DNA of 64,000 nucleotides from Caldicoprobacter guelmensis (GTDB lineage Bacteria; Bacillota; Clostridia; Caldicoprobacterales; Caldicoprobacteraceae), in the NCBI RefSeq assembly GCF_016908415.1, contig NZ_JAFBDW010000004.1, positions 1 to 64,000 on the forward strand. Reading direction: 5' to 3'. A program made the translations under genes and the position numbers. The first letter of the stretch is position 1; each line of letters starts with the position of its first letter. The notes under the pieces are model-generated. The model worked only from the letters and a program-made list of their open reading frames with translations. It did not search any database and was not told the origin of the DNA. Positions 33,575 to 42,118 of this stretch are shown in pieces.

Positions 33575-34105
33575 ATGCAATTAGGACAGATTTTTGCAGT
33601 ATTGGGAGCTGTGGCGTCGACTACTGAGCCGGGTTTAAGCCTGGGACAGATATATGCCATTTTGGGAGCTGCTACAGCAGTGGTGTTGGCAGGATTGGGT
33701 TCGGTATTTGGGGTTGCCATCGCTGGACAAAGCGCGGCAGGTGTGGTAACCGAAGACCCTGATAAGTTTGGCCAGGTGTTGCTGCTTCAGGCTTTGCCCG
33801 GTACGCAGGGGATTTACGGCCTGCTTATAGGTTTTATCATCATGAACAAGCTGAACATCTTTGGCGGTATGATAGATGTTTCCACCGAGACGGGTCTGTT
33901 GCTATTTGTGAGCGCTCTGCCCATTGCCATTGTGGGGCTTATATCGGCCATATACCAGGGGAGAACCTCTGCGGCTGCCATTGGGATAATTGCGAAGCGG
34001 CCTGAGGAGCTGGGTAAGGCCATCACATTCCCGGTAGTGGTCGAAACCTATGCTGTGCTGGCTTTGCTGGCTTCCTTCCTCATGGTGAACGGTATCCCGG
34101 TATAG
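33575..34105 (+). CDS. ntpK: V-type ATP synthase subunit K (proteolipid rotor ring)
   Basis: A 176-residue, four-helix duplicated proteolipid. The only ion-carrying Glu is E157 in VVETYAVL of the last helix; the first hairpin has no such acid (QALPGTQG), as in E. hirae NtpK. Residues corresponding to the E. hirae sodium ligands (L61, T64, Q65, Q110, E139) are L74, T77, Q78, Q128 and E157, all conserved, so Na+ coupling is likely. ATG 33575 follows AAGAGGAGG. Confidence 0.93.
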   Translation: MQLGQIFAVLGAVASTTEPGLSLGQIYAILGAATAVVLAGLGSVFGVAIAGQSAAGVVTEDPDKFGQVLLLQALPGTQGIYGLLIGFIIMNKLNIFGGMIDVSTETGLLLFVSALPIAIVGLISAIYQGRTSAAAIGIIAKRPEELGKAITFPVVVETYAVLALLASFLMVNGIPV

Positions 34106-34116
34106 GAGTGGACGCC

Positions 34117-34725
34117 ATGAATGGGTTTGACAACATAAAGCAGCGCATTATGGAAGATGCCCGGCAGGAAGCTGAACGCATAATCCAGTCTGCAGAAGGC
34201 AAAGCAAGGGAGATTAAGGAGGCCAAAGCGACTGAGGCCGGCAAATTAAAAAAGCGCCTTACTGAACAAAACATGGAGGCGGCTCGAGAACATAAGAGAA
34301 GGCTGCTGGTATCAGCCCAGCTGGAGATAAAGAAAAAGGTGCTGGCCGCCAAGCGTGATATGATAGAGGCTGTATTTAAAGGGGTTATTGAGAGGATAAG
34401 CGGCATGGCCGATGACCAGTACAGGGGAGTTATCGCATCCATGCTTTTGAATGCCCCGATTCAAGGGGATGAAGAGGTGGTGTTCTCGGTTTATGACCAG
34501 TACCGCTTGGATCAGAGCTTCTTGGACTATGTCAATGAACAGCTAAAAAAACAGGGGCGAAAAGGAGAGCTGCGCCTGGCACCCGATAGAGGGCAGTTTA
34601 AAGCAGGCTTTGTTCTCCGAAGGCATGGGATTGAGATAAACGCTTCTTTTGAAGCTATTGTGAGGGCTTTGCGCGTGGATGTGGAACCTCAAGTGGCTGA
34701 AATTCTGTTTGGTGAACTTGCATAA
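34117..34725 (+). CDS. ntpE: V-type ATP synthase subunit E (peripheral stalk)
   Basis: A 202-residue subunit with a long N-terminal helix (about 1-95, GFDNIKQRIMEDARQEAERI and charged heptads) and a C-terminal globular domain (KGELRLAPDRGQFKAGFVLRRHGIEINASFEA) that caps the catalytic head. Pairs with subunit H/G. ATG 34117 has TAGGAG 7 bp upstream. Typical length for clostridial NtpE. Confidence 0.92.
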   Translation: MNGFDNIKQRIMEDARQEAERIIQSAEGKAREIKEAKATEAGKLKKRLTEQNMEAAREHKRRLLVSAQLEIKKKVLAAKRDMIEAVFKGVIERISGMADDQYRGVIASMLLNAPIQGDEEVVFSVYDQYRLDQSFLDYVNEQLKKQGRKGELRLAPDRGQFKAGFVLRRHGIEINASFEAIVRALRVDVEPQVAEILFGELA

Positions 34726-34809
34726 ATTGAGTAGTCAAGCAAGCTTCAAATAGTATGAGGGTGGAAATACATAAATCGTCTTGTTGTTGGCGATAGGAAG
34801 GATGGTATA

Positions 34810-35814
34810 ATGCCTCAACCCAGTTATGAATACGGTGTGGCCAGGGTCAGGGTTTTGGAGACCCGGGTGCTTACGAGGGAGCGCATTGAGCGCATGGTGG
34901 ATGCACAGTCACCTGAGGATGCGTTAAAAGTGCTGTCGGAGACCAGCTATGCTCCATTGGTAGCAGAGCTTAATTCCCCATATGAATATGAAGAGCTTAT
35001 TTCTAAAGAGATGAAGAGGGTGCGAGACTTTATAGACGAAATCTCGCCTGCCCCTGCTATTACCGACCTGTTTTTTTTAAAATACGATTTTCATAATATT
35101 AAAGTCTTGATGAAACGCAAATACATGGAAGGTCAGGTTGAGGACCTTCCACTGGCTGAAATGGGTACTGTTCCTGTCGAGGTTTTAAAAAAGGGCGTGG
35201 AAGAGCCCGAAAGTGGGCTGCTACCTCCTTTTGTAGCCAAGGCTGTAAAGGAAGTTGACGAAGCATGCTTACTGAATGTTGACCCGCAAAAGATTGATAC
35301 CGTATTGGACCGTGCCATGTATGACCATATATTTGAAGTGTGTCGCAAGAAAAGAAATGCGTTTGCCCTTCGTTATTTTCAAATGCAGGTTGACCTTTTA
35401 AACCTTCGTTCGCTTTTGCGGGCAAAGAGGCTGAACCAGGGATTTGAATTTTTGAAAGAAATGCTGATCCCGCATGGCAGCCTGGACGTTTCCTTCTACA
35501 GCCATGCCATTGAGCAGGCATATGAGCAGCTTATTAAAGAGATGGAATCCACTCCTTACGGGAAAATTATAGGTGAAGGTGTCCAGGAGTTTTTGCGGAC
35601 GGGTACTTTGACTGCTTTTGAGAGGCTTATGGATGACTATCTTTTGAATTATGTTAAGTCGGTAAAGTATAACCCTTTTGGGATAGAGGCAATTGTAGGG
35701 TATCTGTTAGCAAAAGAAAATGAGGTGAGGTTGATACGCATAATCATGGTAGGCAAGATAAACAACCTACCTGCCGAAAAAATCCGTGAAAGGCTACGTG
35801 ATGTGTATGTATAA
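34810..35814 (+). CDS. ntpC: V-type ATP synthase subunit C (rotor-stalk connector)
   Basis: A 334-residue, all-helical funnel protein linking the central stalk to the K ring. Recognised by YEYGVARVRVLETRVL at the N-terminus and LKYDFHNIKVLMKRKY, VKYNPFGIEAIVGYLLAKENEVRLIRIIMVGK in the C-terminal part. The gene is 84 bp after subunit E with its own AGGAAGG site. The 3' end overlaps the start of subunit F. Confidence 0.93.
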   Translation: MPQPSYEYGVARVRVLETRVLTRERIERMVDAQSPEDALKVLSETSYAPLVAELNSPYEYEELISKEMKRVRDFIDEISPAPAITDLFFLKYDFHNIKVLMKRKYMEGQVEDLPLAEMGTVPVEVLKKGVEEPESGLLPPFVAKAVKEVDEACLLNVDPQKIDTVLDRAMYDHIFEVCRKKRNAFALRYFQMQVDLLNLRSLLRAKRLNQGFEFLKEMLIPHGSLDVSFYSHAIEQAYEQLIKEMESTPYGKIIGEGVQEFLRTGTLTAFERLMDDYLLNYVKSVKYNPFGIEAIVGYLLAKENEVRLIRIIMVGKINNLPAEKIRERLRDVYV

Positions 35815-36130
35815 GATGGGCGTGATTGGTGACAAAGACTCAATACTTGGGTTTAAGGCTTTGGGCCTTTCGGTCTTTCCGGTTACACAGCCTGAACAGG
35901 CTGCCAGGCTCATTCACAGGCTGGCAAAAGAGAACTATGCCGTTTTATTCATAACCGAGCAGCTTGCAAAGGATATCCAGGAGACCATAGATCGATATAA
36001 TACCCAGCCTTTTCCCATTATTACGTTAATTCCCAACAATGCTGGAAGCATGGGGTTGGGGATGAAAGGCATCAAAGCCAGCGTAGAAAAAGCGGTAGGA
36101 GTCGACATTTTATTTGGAGAGCGAGGGTAG
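35801..36130 (+). CDS. V-type ATP synthase subunit F (central stalk)
   Basis: A 109-residue Rossmann-like subunit that binds the D rotor shaft and stimulates ATPase activity. Motifs: MGVIGDKDSILGFKALGLSVFP and PIITLIPNN. ATG 35801 has AAAGG 7 bp upstream; ATG 35807 is also possible. The start lies inside the subunit C gene, so translation is coupled. Confidence 0.9.
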   Translation: MCMYKMGVIGDKDSILGFKALGLSVFPVTQPEQAARLIHRLAKENYAVLFITEQLAKDIQETIDRYNTQPFPIITLIPNNAGSMGLGMKGIKASVEKAVGVDILFGERG

Positions 36131-36137
36131 GTGAGCT

Positions 36138-37910
36138 ATGCAGGGTAGGATAGTAAAGGTGTCGGGGCCGCTTGTGGTAGCCGAAGGGATGGCCGATGCC
36201 AAGATGTTTGACGTGGTGAGGGTAAGCGACAAGCGGCTTATCGGCGAGATAATAGAGCTGCGGGGAGACAAGGCTTCTATTCAGGTATATGAAGAGACTT
36301 CCGGCTTAGGCCCGGGGGATCCAGTGTATTCTACCGGCGAGCCTTTAAGCGTAGAGTTGGGGCCGGGGCTTATAGGTTCCATATTTGATGGAATACAGCG
36401 CCCCTTGACCCTCATCCGTGAAAAGGTGGGGGACCGCATTGTAAGGGGAGTGGATGTTCCTTCGCTGGATCGGGAACGCAAGTGGGAGTTTGTACCCCGC
36501 GTCAAGGCGGGTGATAGGGTTGAGCCCGGCGATATAATAGGGGTGGTACAGGAGACCTCTATAGTGGAACACCGCATTATGGTGCCACAGGGGATAGAAG
36601 GTATTGTGGAGTGGGTTTATGAAGGGCTGGCTACCATAGTAGAGCCGGTTGCCAGGGTAAAAAAGGCTGATGGAACCGTGGTAGATATTACTATGATGCA
36701 AAAGACCCCCGTTCGTATAGGAAGAAGGTACAAGCAAAAGTTGCCACCTGCCTTTCCTTTGATCACTGGGCAGAGGGTTATTGATACCTTTTTCCCTGTT
36801 GCCAAGGGAGGTGTGGCTGCCGTACCTGGTCCATTTGGCAGCGGCAAGACGGTGGTGCAACACCAGCTGGCCAAGTGGGCCGATGCCGACATCATAGTGT
36901 ACGTAGGCTGCGGCGAACGGGGCAATGAGATGACCGACGTGCTCATGGAATTTCCGCAGCTTAAAGACCCTAAAACCGGTGAACCGCTTATGCAGCGGAC
37001 AGTGCTCATTGCCAATACTTCTGATATGCCTGTAGCTGCCCGTGAGGCTTCCATATATACCGGTATTACCATTGCGGAATATTTTAGGGACATGGGCTAT
37101 GATGTGGCTATAATGGCTGACTCCACATCAAGGTGGGCTGAGGCCCTTCGTGAGATGTCGGGCCGTCTGGAGGAGATGCCGGGGGAAGAGGGTTATCCGG
37201 CTTACTTAAGCTCCAGGCTGGCGGAGTTCTACGAGCGGGCTGGACGCGTCATATGTTTGGGGAAGGACGGCCGTGAAGGAAGCATAACTGCTATTGGCGC
37301 CGTTTCGCCACCCGGCGGTGACTTTTCAGAACCTGTTACCCAGGCTACATTGCGCATAGTGAAAGTTTTCTGGGCTTTGGATTCGCAGCTTGCATACCGC
37401 AGGCACTTTCCTGCTATAAATTGGCTGACAAGCTATTCGTTGTATATTGACCGGTTGAACGAATGGTATGACAAAGAGTTGTCGGAGGAATGGCTCAGGC
37501 TTAGGCAAGAGGCAATGGCCCTTTTGCAGGAGGAGGCACAGCTTGAGGAGATAGTCAGGCTGGTGGGCGTGGATGCATTGTCGGTGAGGGAAAGGCTGGT
37601 GCTGGAGGCTGCCAAATCCATAAGGGAAGATTACCTGCACCAGAATGCTTTCCACGATGTGGATACCTATACCTCCCTTGCCAAACAATATAAGATGCTC
37701 AAGTTGATCATCGAGTTCTATCGTCTTGGGCAAAAAGCTTTGGATGCAGGGGCCGAGTTCAGCCAGGTGGTAAGCCTGCCTGTGAGGGAGCGCATAGGGC
37801 GGGCAAAATACATTCCCGAGGGGCAGCTTGGACAGCTGGATGAGATATTGAAAGAGCTAAGGGAACAGATGTCGTCCTTGATGTCAGAGGGAGGCATGAG
37901 CTATGCTTAA
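36138..37910 (+). CDS. ntpA: V-type ATP synthase catalytic subunit A
   Basis: Catalytic subunit of the A3B3 head, 590 residues. The P-loop GPFGSGKTVVQ lies at about 231-241, preceded by the family-specific bulge domain (about 110-200). The catalytic Glu region GCGERGNEMTDVL and the SRWAEALREMSGRLEEMPGEEGYPAYLSS block are intact. Overlaps subunit B by 8 bp, supporting balanced synthesis. Confidence 0.97.
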   Translation: MQGRIVKVSGPLVVAEGMADAKMFDVVRVSDKRLIGEIIELRGDKASIQVYEETSGLGPGDPVYSTGEPLSVELGPGLIGSIFDGIQRPLTLIREKVGDRIVRGVDVPSLDRERKWEFVPRVKAGDRVEPGDIIGVVQETSIVEHRIMVPQGIEGIVEWVYEGLATIVEPVARVKKADGTVVDITMMQKTPVRIGRRYKQKLPPAFPLITGQRVIDTFFPVAKGGVAAVPGPFGSGKTVVQHQLAKWADADIIVYVGCGERGNEMTDVLMEFPQLKDPKTGEPLMQRTVLIANTSDMPVAAREASIYTGITIAEYFRDMGYDVAIMADSTSRWAEALREMSGRLEEMPGEEGYPAYLSSRLAEFYERAGRVICLGKDGREGSITAIGAVSPPGGDFSEPVTQATLRIVKVFWALDSQLAYRRHFPAINWLTSYSLYIDRLNEWYDKELSEEWLRLRQEAMALLQEEAQLEEIVRLVGVDALSVRERLVLEAAKSIREDYLHQNAFHDVDTYTSLAKQYKMLKLIIEFYRLGQKALDAGAEFSQVVSLPVRERIGRAKYIPEGQLGQLDEILKELREQMSSLMSEGGMSYA

Positions 37911-39288
37911 AGAATACAGGACCATCACCGAGGTAGTGGGCCCTTTGATGCTGGTGGAACACGTTGAAGGGGCAAAGTATAACGAGCTGGTGGAGATCGA
38001 ACAGGCCAATGGTGAGATTCGCAGGGGTCGCGTCCTTGAGGTGGATGGTGACAGGGCTCTGGTGCAGCTGTTTGAAGGTTCTCATGGGTTGAGGATTGCC
38101 GATAGCAAGGTGCGTTTTTTGGGAAGGAGCATTGAGCTAGGCGTATCCCGGGATATGCTGGGGCGCGTGTTTGATGGCATGGGAAGGCCAATAGATGGAG
38201 GGCCTGAGATTGTTCCCAAAAAGCGCATGGACATAAATGGTGAACCCATCAACCCGGCGGCTAGGGATTATCCTTCAGAGTTTATCCAGACAGGGATTTC
38301 GGCTATAGACGGCCTTAATACTCTAGTGCGTGGGCAAAAGCTGCCCATTTTCTCGGGAGCAGGACTTCCCCATGCCCAGCTGGCTGCGCAGATTGCCCGT
38401 CAGGCCTGTGTACCAGGCAGCGATACCAGCTTTGCGGTAGTCTTTGCTGCCATAGGTATAACCTTTGAAGAGGCCGACTTCTTCATATCGGACTTTCGAA
38501 GGACCGGCGCCATTGAAAGGGCTGTGCTGTTTATGAACCTGGCCGACGACCCGGCCATCGAGCGCATCTCCACGCCCCGTATGGCGTTGACGGCGGCTGA
38601 GTATCTGGCCTTTGAAGAGGATATGCATGTGCTGGTCATACTTACCGATATCACCAATTATGCTGAAGCCTTGAGAGAGATATCGGCTGCCCGCAAGGAA
38701 GTGCCTGGGCGTCGCGGTTATCCGGGCTACATGTATACTGACCTTGCTACAATGTACGAAAGGGCAGGAAGGATAAAGGGCAAAAAAGGTTCCATCACGC
38801 AGATCCCCATACTTACCATGCCGGAGGATGATAAGACCCATCCCATTCCTGATTTGACGGGCTATATCACAGAAGGGCAGATAATACTGAGCAGGGAGCT
38901 TTATCGCAAGGGTATAAACCCGCCCATTGACGTTCTGCCGTCGCTGTCCCGTTTGAAGGATAAAGGTATCGGTGAAGGCAAGACACGCGAGGACCATGCC
39001 GATACCATGAACCAGCTGTTTGCAGCCTATGCAAGGGGTAAGGAAGCCAAGGAGCTGGCAGTGGTGCTGGGTGAAGCGGCCCTCACTGATATAGATAAGC
39101 TGTATGCCAAATTTGCTGATGAGTTTGAGAGGCGGTATGTATCCCAGGGCTTTGAGACCAACCGTTCGATTGAAGAGACGCTCAATCTGGGCTGGGAGTT
39201 GCTTTCTATATTGCCAAGGAGTGAGCTTAAGCGCATCAGGGATGAGTACATCGATAAATATTTTCCCGGAAACAAAGGGGATGAATAG
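37903..39288 (+). CDS. ntpB: V-type ATP synthase non-catalytic subunit B
   Basis: The 461-residue B subunit alternates with A and contributes the arginine finger. The canonical P-loop is replaced by IFSGAGLPHAQLAAQIARQA, as expected for B. The arm SIGLSR equivalent is seen as VLPSLSRLKDKGIGEGKTREDH. The ending IRDEYIDKYFPG is typical of clostridial and enterococcal NtpB. Confidence 0.97.
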   Translation: MLKEYRTITEVVGPLMLVEHVEGAKYNELVEIEQANGEIRRGRVLEVDGDRALVQLFEGSHGLRIADSKVRFLGRSIELGVSRDMLGRVFDGMGRPIDGGPEIVPKKRMDINGEPINPAARDYPSEFIQTGISAIDGLNTLVRGQKLPIFSGAGLPHAQLAAQIARQACVPGSDTSFAVVFAAIGITFEEADFFISDFRRTGAIERAVLFMNLADDPAIERISTPRMALTAAEYLAFEEDMHVLVILTDITNYAEALREISAARKEVPGRRGYPGYMYTDLATMYERAGRIKGKKGSITQIPILTMPEDDKTHPIPDLTGYITEGQIILSRELYRKGINPPIDVLPSLSRLKDKGIGEGKTREDHADTMNQLFAAYARGKEAKELAVVLGEAALTDIDKLYAKFADEFERRYVSQGFETNRSIEETLNLGWELLSILPRSELKRIRDEYIDKYFPGNKGDE

Positions 39289-39291
39289 TTT

Positions 39292-39942
39292 ATGGCTATA
39301 ATGAGGGTTAACCCCACGCGCATGGAGCTTACCCGCTTAAAAAACAGGCTCCAGGTGGCTATAAGGGGGCACAAGCTGTTAAAAGATAAGCGCGACGAGA
39401 TGATGCGCAGGTTTATAGACCTTATAAGGCAGAATAAGGAATTGCGGGAGCGCGTGGAGCAAAAATTAACCCTGGCGTTCAAGGATTTTTTGATGGCGCG
39501 GGCCGTCATGTCATCCGAGGTGCTGGAGGAGGCTATAATGTTTCCCACCCGTAAGGTGGAGATAAAGCCCTCAACCGGCAATATTATGGGGGTGACTGTT
39601 CCGGTAATTGACTACAGGGAAGTGACCGACCAGAAGGTTTCGCCTTATCCTTACAGCTTTGCAGCCACGTCGGCAGAATTGGACGGTGCCATCGCTGCTT
39701 TTTCCGATATCCTTCCCCTTATGGTGGAGCTGGCTCAGATAGAGAAAACGTGCCAGATGCTAGCCAATGAGATAGAGAAGACCCGTCGCAGAGTCAATGC
39801 CCTGGAATACGTGGTGATTCCTCAGCTTAAGGAGACCATACGATATATCACCATGAAGCTAGATGAAAACGAGCGCGGTAACCGTACCAGGTTGATGAAG
39901 GTAAAGGATATGCTTGAGAAAAAGGACGCTTTGGTGGATTAA
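39292..39942 (+). CDS. ntpD: V-type ATP synthase subunit D (central shaft)
   Basis: A 216-residue coiled-coil shaft that rotates inside the A3B3 head. The N-terminal MRVNPTRMELTRLKNRLQVAIRGHKLLKDKRDEMMR and C-terminal RRRVNALEYVVIPQLKETIRYI halves form the antiparallel pair. Begins 3 bp after subunit B and ends the operon before a strong terminator. Confidence 0.95.
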   Translation: MAIMRVNPTRMELTRLKNRLQVAIRGHKLLKDKRDEMMRRFIDLIRQNKELRERVEQKLTLAFKDFLMARAVMSSEVLEEAIMFPTRKVEIKPSTGNIMGVTVPVIDYREVTDQKVSPYPYSFAATSAELDGAIAAFSDILPLMVELAQIEKTCQMLANEIEKTRRRVNALEYVVIPQLKETIRYITMKLDENERGNRTRLMKVKDMLEKKDALVD

Positions 39943-39977
39943 GAGGAATTTTTATAGGTTTGCACAAATAAATAGAC

Positions 39978-40023
39978 AGGCCGTTAGATGTTTTATAATC
40001 TATCGGCCTTTTATTATTTTTTT
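39978..40023 (+). terminator. Terminator of the V-ATPase operon
   Basis: AGGCCGTTAGAT and ATCTATCGGCCT form a near-perfect 12-bp stem (one G-T type mismatch), followed by TTTTATTATTTTTTT. Confidence 0.92.
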
Positions 40024-40153
40024 AAACCGCGGATTTTTAAAAGCATTCAAGGATAGTTGAGTTTTGACTATGTATATAAACCCCTGCATCTGGCAATAAT
40101 CAAAATAATATTAGCCTTAAAGTAATTAGCTGTTGAAAGGATGCGGGGGTATA

Positions 40154-40909
40154 ATGGGATATAAGAATGTTTTAGTTGTGTTAACTGCATTGGTTTTGTC
40201 CATTATCTTTTCTTTCCAGAGTAGGGCAATACAAGAGCCTGTCTTGGTAGAATCGATCATGATGTCTCTAGGATGTACAATAGAATACCTGGATATAAAC
40301 GGTTGGTGCCCCCTTAAGGGAGGCCCTAAATCTCTACTTGAATTAAGGCTATTGGCTGAAGAGGCAGCGGAATTTTTTGGGGTTGTAGGCGATTTTGATG
40401 TTTTTACTAGTCAGAGTCAGAGTATAACCCAAGTCAATATAACGGGCGTTAATGACCGTCAACAGGTAGTCTCTATAATAATATGTCAAAGCAAGGGTGT
40501 TTTAAATCGTGACCTTGGCGATTTTGAAAGCTATATAGTCGTCAATGTAATAGATCATAGCCAAAATGTGGATGGTAGCTTGTTTAAAAGACGGGTGCAT
40601 GATTTTTTACAGGAAGTAGGCGAAAGACCCACCGTTACCGTTACGTATGTGGGAAGTTTTGAAGGCAGGCTTGAATTTACAAAGATGCAAAACATCTGTG
40701 ACACAATGTTAAAAAACCTGCGAGGCACAGCGGTAGAAGGCATACATGATGAAGGATTTGTAAGCATAAGCGGTTATTCGATGCTGCTTGGGAAGGGGAT
40801 TATATCAGGAGGTAAGCAGGTCAACATTCAAGTGGCTATGCGGTACAATTCATACAAGGACAGGACATATATGTGGGTGGGGACGCCCGTCATAAGTATC
40901 GAATATTAA
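40154..40909 (+). CDS. YwmB family protein (DUF1779)
   Basis: A 251-residue exported protein with an N-terminal hydrophobic segment (about 4-22). It has the YwmB/DUF1779 (TATA-binding-like fold) layout; the central block (FESYIVVNVIDHSQN, RRVHDFLQEVG and VTVTYVGSFEGRL) matches. No role is established. In B. subtilis ywmB lies between the ATP synthase and murA-spoIID, the same place as here, although murA is missing. ATG 40154 follows GGGGG; a TTG 21 bp upstream has no ribosome-binding site. Confidence 0.82.
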   Translation: MGYKNVLVVLTALVLSIIFSFQSRAIQEPVLVESIMMSLGCTIEYLDINGWCPLKGGPKSLLELRLLAEEAAEFFGVVGDFDVFTSQSQSITQVNITGVNDRQQVVSIIICQSKGVLNRDLGDFESYIVVNVIDHSQNVDGSLFKRRVHDFLQEVGERPTVTVTYVGSFEGRLEFTKMQNICDTMLKNLRGTAVEGIHDEGFVSISGYSMLLGKGIISGGKQVNIQVAMRYNSYKDRTYMWVGTPVISIEY

Positions 40910-40965
40910 GGAAACGCCTTTTATGTTTTTAGTAAAAGAGAGGTCTTGGAAGTTCTAACCTCTTG

Positions 40966-41011
40966 CTCTCCATCATAGAATGGTATTATTGATTAAAGCC
41001 TTGATGGAGAG
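40966..41011 (+). promoter_or_regulatory. Inverted repeat covering the spoIID ribosome-binding site
   Basis: CTCTCCATCA (40966-40975) is an exact inverted copy of TGATGGAGAG (41002-41011), 26 nt apart. The right arm holds GGAGAG, the likely Shine-Dalgarno sequence of spoIID, so the mRNA could mask it. A smaller AGAGGT/ACCTCT hairpin (40939-40963) lies just upstream. Confidence 0.45.
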
Positions 41012-41022
41012 TGGGAAAGAGG

Positions 41023-42057
41023 ATGAGATGGGGGATCAGCCTGCTGCTTTCGATTGTCATAATTGTGCTGGTTATACCTATGTTTACTGTGCAAAATTTT
41101 TTTCTTTTTGAATCTAAAGGCAAGAATTCTTACTTTAAAAACACCAATCCGTTAGATGTGAAGGTCGATGTTATACATCCAAATGAAAAAAGTATGGGTG
41201 AACCCGAAATAGCTGTTTATGACCATATAACAAAAAACATAATCAGAATGCCCTTGGAAGAATATGTTGTGGGAGTGGTAGCAGCCGAGATGCCGGCTTC
41301 GTTTGAATTGGAGGCGTTAAAGGCTCAGGCGGTGGCTGCTAGGACTTTTGCTATAAGGAAGATGCGAGCCTTTGGTGGTGAGGGCTGCTCAAATCATCCG
41401 CAGGCCGATGTGTGTAGCCTGTACAGCCATTGCCAGGCGTGGATCTCCGATGAGCAGCAGAAAAAGAATTGGGGTACCGATTATGCCGTCAACCATGAAA
41501 GGGTAGTCAAGGCAGTCGAAGAGACCAGGGGCTACATAATGACATATGATGGCGTTCCTATAGAAGTGTTCTTTCACTCTACCAGCAATGGCAAAACCGA
41601 GGATGCCGGTGAGGTTTTTTCGCATTCGTTGCCTTATTATACCGTAGTGGACAGCCCTGGCGATGAAAACAGCCCTAAATACAAGCAAATATTTGCCTTT
41701 TCCAATGACCAGTTTGTCAAGATTTTTAAAAGTAGGTACCCTCGCAGCAATTTAAATGCTAAAAACTTGGCTTCACAAATAAAGATAAAGAGTTATACAA
41801 AGAGCGGTAGAGTTGCAGAGTTGGTGGTAGGGGATGTTACCATAAAGGGGACTGATTTTCGCTATCTTTATGGCCTTAATTCCACCGATTTTAAGTTTAA
41901 ATTTGAGGATGATAGGGTGGTTATTGAAACAACGGGGTATGGGCACGGTGTGGGCATGAGCCAGGTGGGGGCAAATTATATGGCACAGCTGGGGTATACA
42001 TATGTGGAAATATTAAAACATTACTATAAAGGGGTTGAAATAGAAAAATACAGATGA
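41023..42057 (+). CDS. spoIID: Stage II sporulation protein D (peptidoglycan lytic transglycosylase)
   Basis: Mother-cell transglycosylase that drives forespore engulfment with SpoIIM and SpoIIP. About 344 residues: an N-terminal membrane segment (WGISLLLSIVIIVLVIPMF), EYVVGVVAAEMPASFELEALKAQAVAARTFA with the catalytic Glu, and C-terminal GYGHGVGMSQVGANYMAQLGYTYVEILKHYYKGV. The start is unclear: ATG 41023 has a usable GGAGAG 11 bp upstream, while GTG 41011 overlaps that site. SpoIIM and SpoIIP are not in this window. Confidence 0.95.
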   Translation: MRWGISLLLSIVIIVLVIPMFTVQNFFLFESKGKNSYFKNTNPLDVKVDVIHPNEKSMGEPEIAVYDHITKNIIRMPLEEYVVGVVAAEMPASFELEALKAQAVAARTFAIRKMRAFGGEGCSNHPQADVCSLYSHCQAWISDEQQKKNWGTDYAVNHERVVKAVEETRGYIMTYDGVPIEVFFHSTSNGKTEDAGEVFSHSLPYYTVVDSPGDENSPKYKQIFAFSNDQFVKIFKSRYPRSNLNAKNLASQIKIKSYTKSGRVAELVVGDVTIKGTDFRYLYGLNSTDFKFKFEDDRVVIETTGYGHGVGMSQVGANYMAQLGYTYVEILKHYYKGVEIEKYR

Positions 42058-42118
42058 AATTCATATATTTGTATTTTTTTTTATTTTTTTGGATAAAATC
42101 TAAAGGGAGGTGGTGTAA

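Noticed and set aside
38323..38997. A 224-codon minus-strand frame
   Set aside because: It is antisense to the V-ATPase B subunit gene and has no ribosome-binding site or motif.
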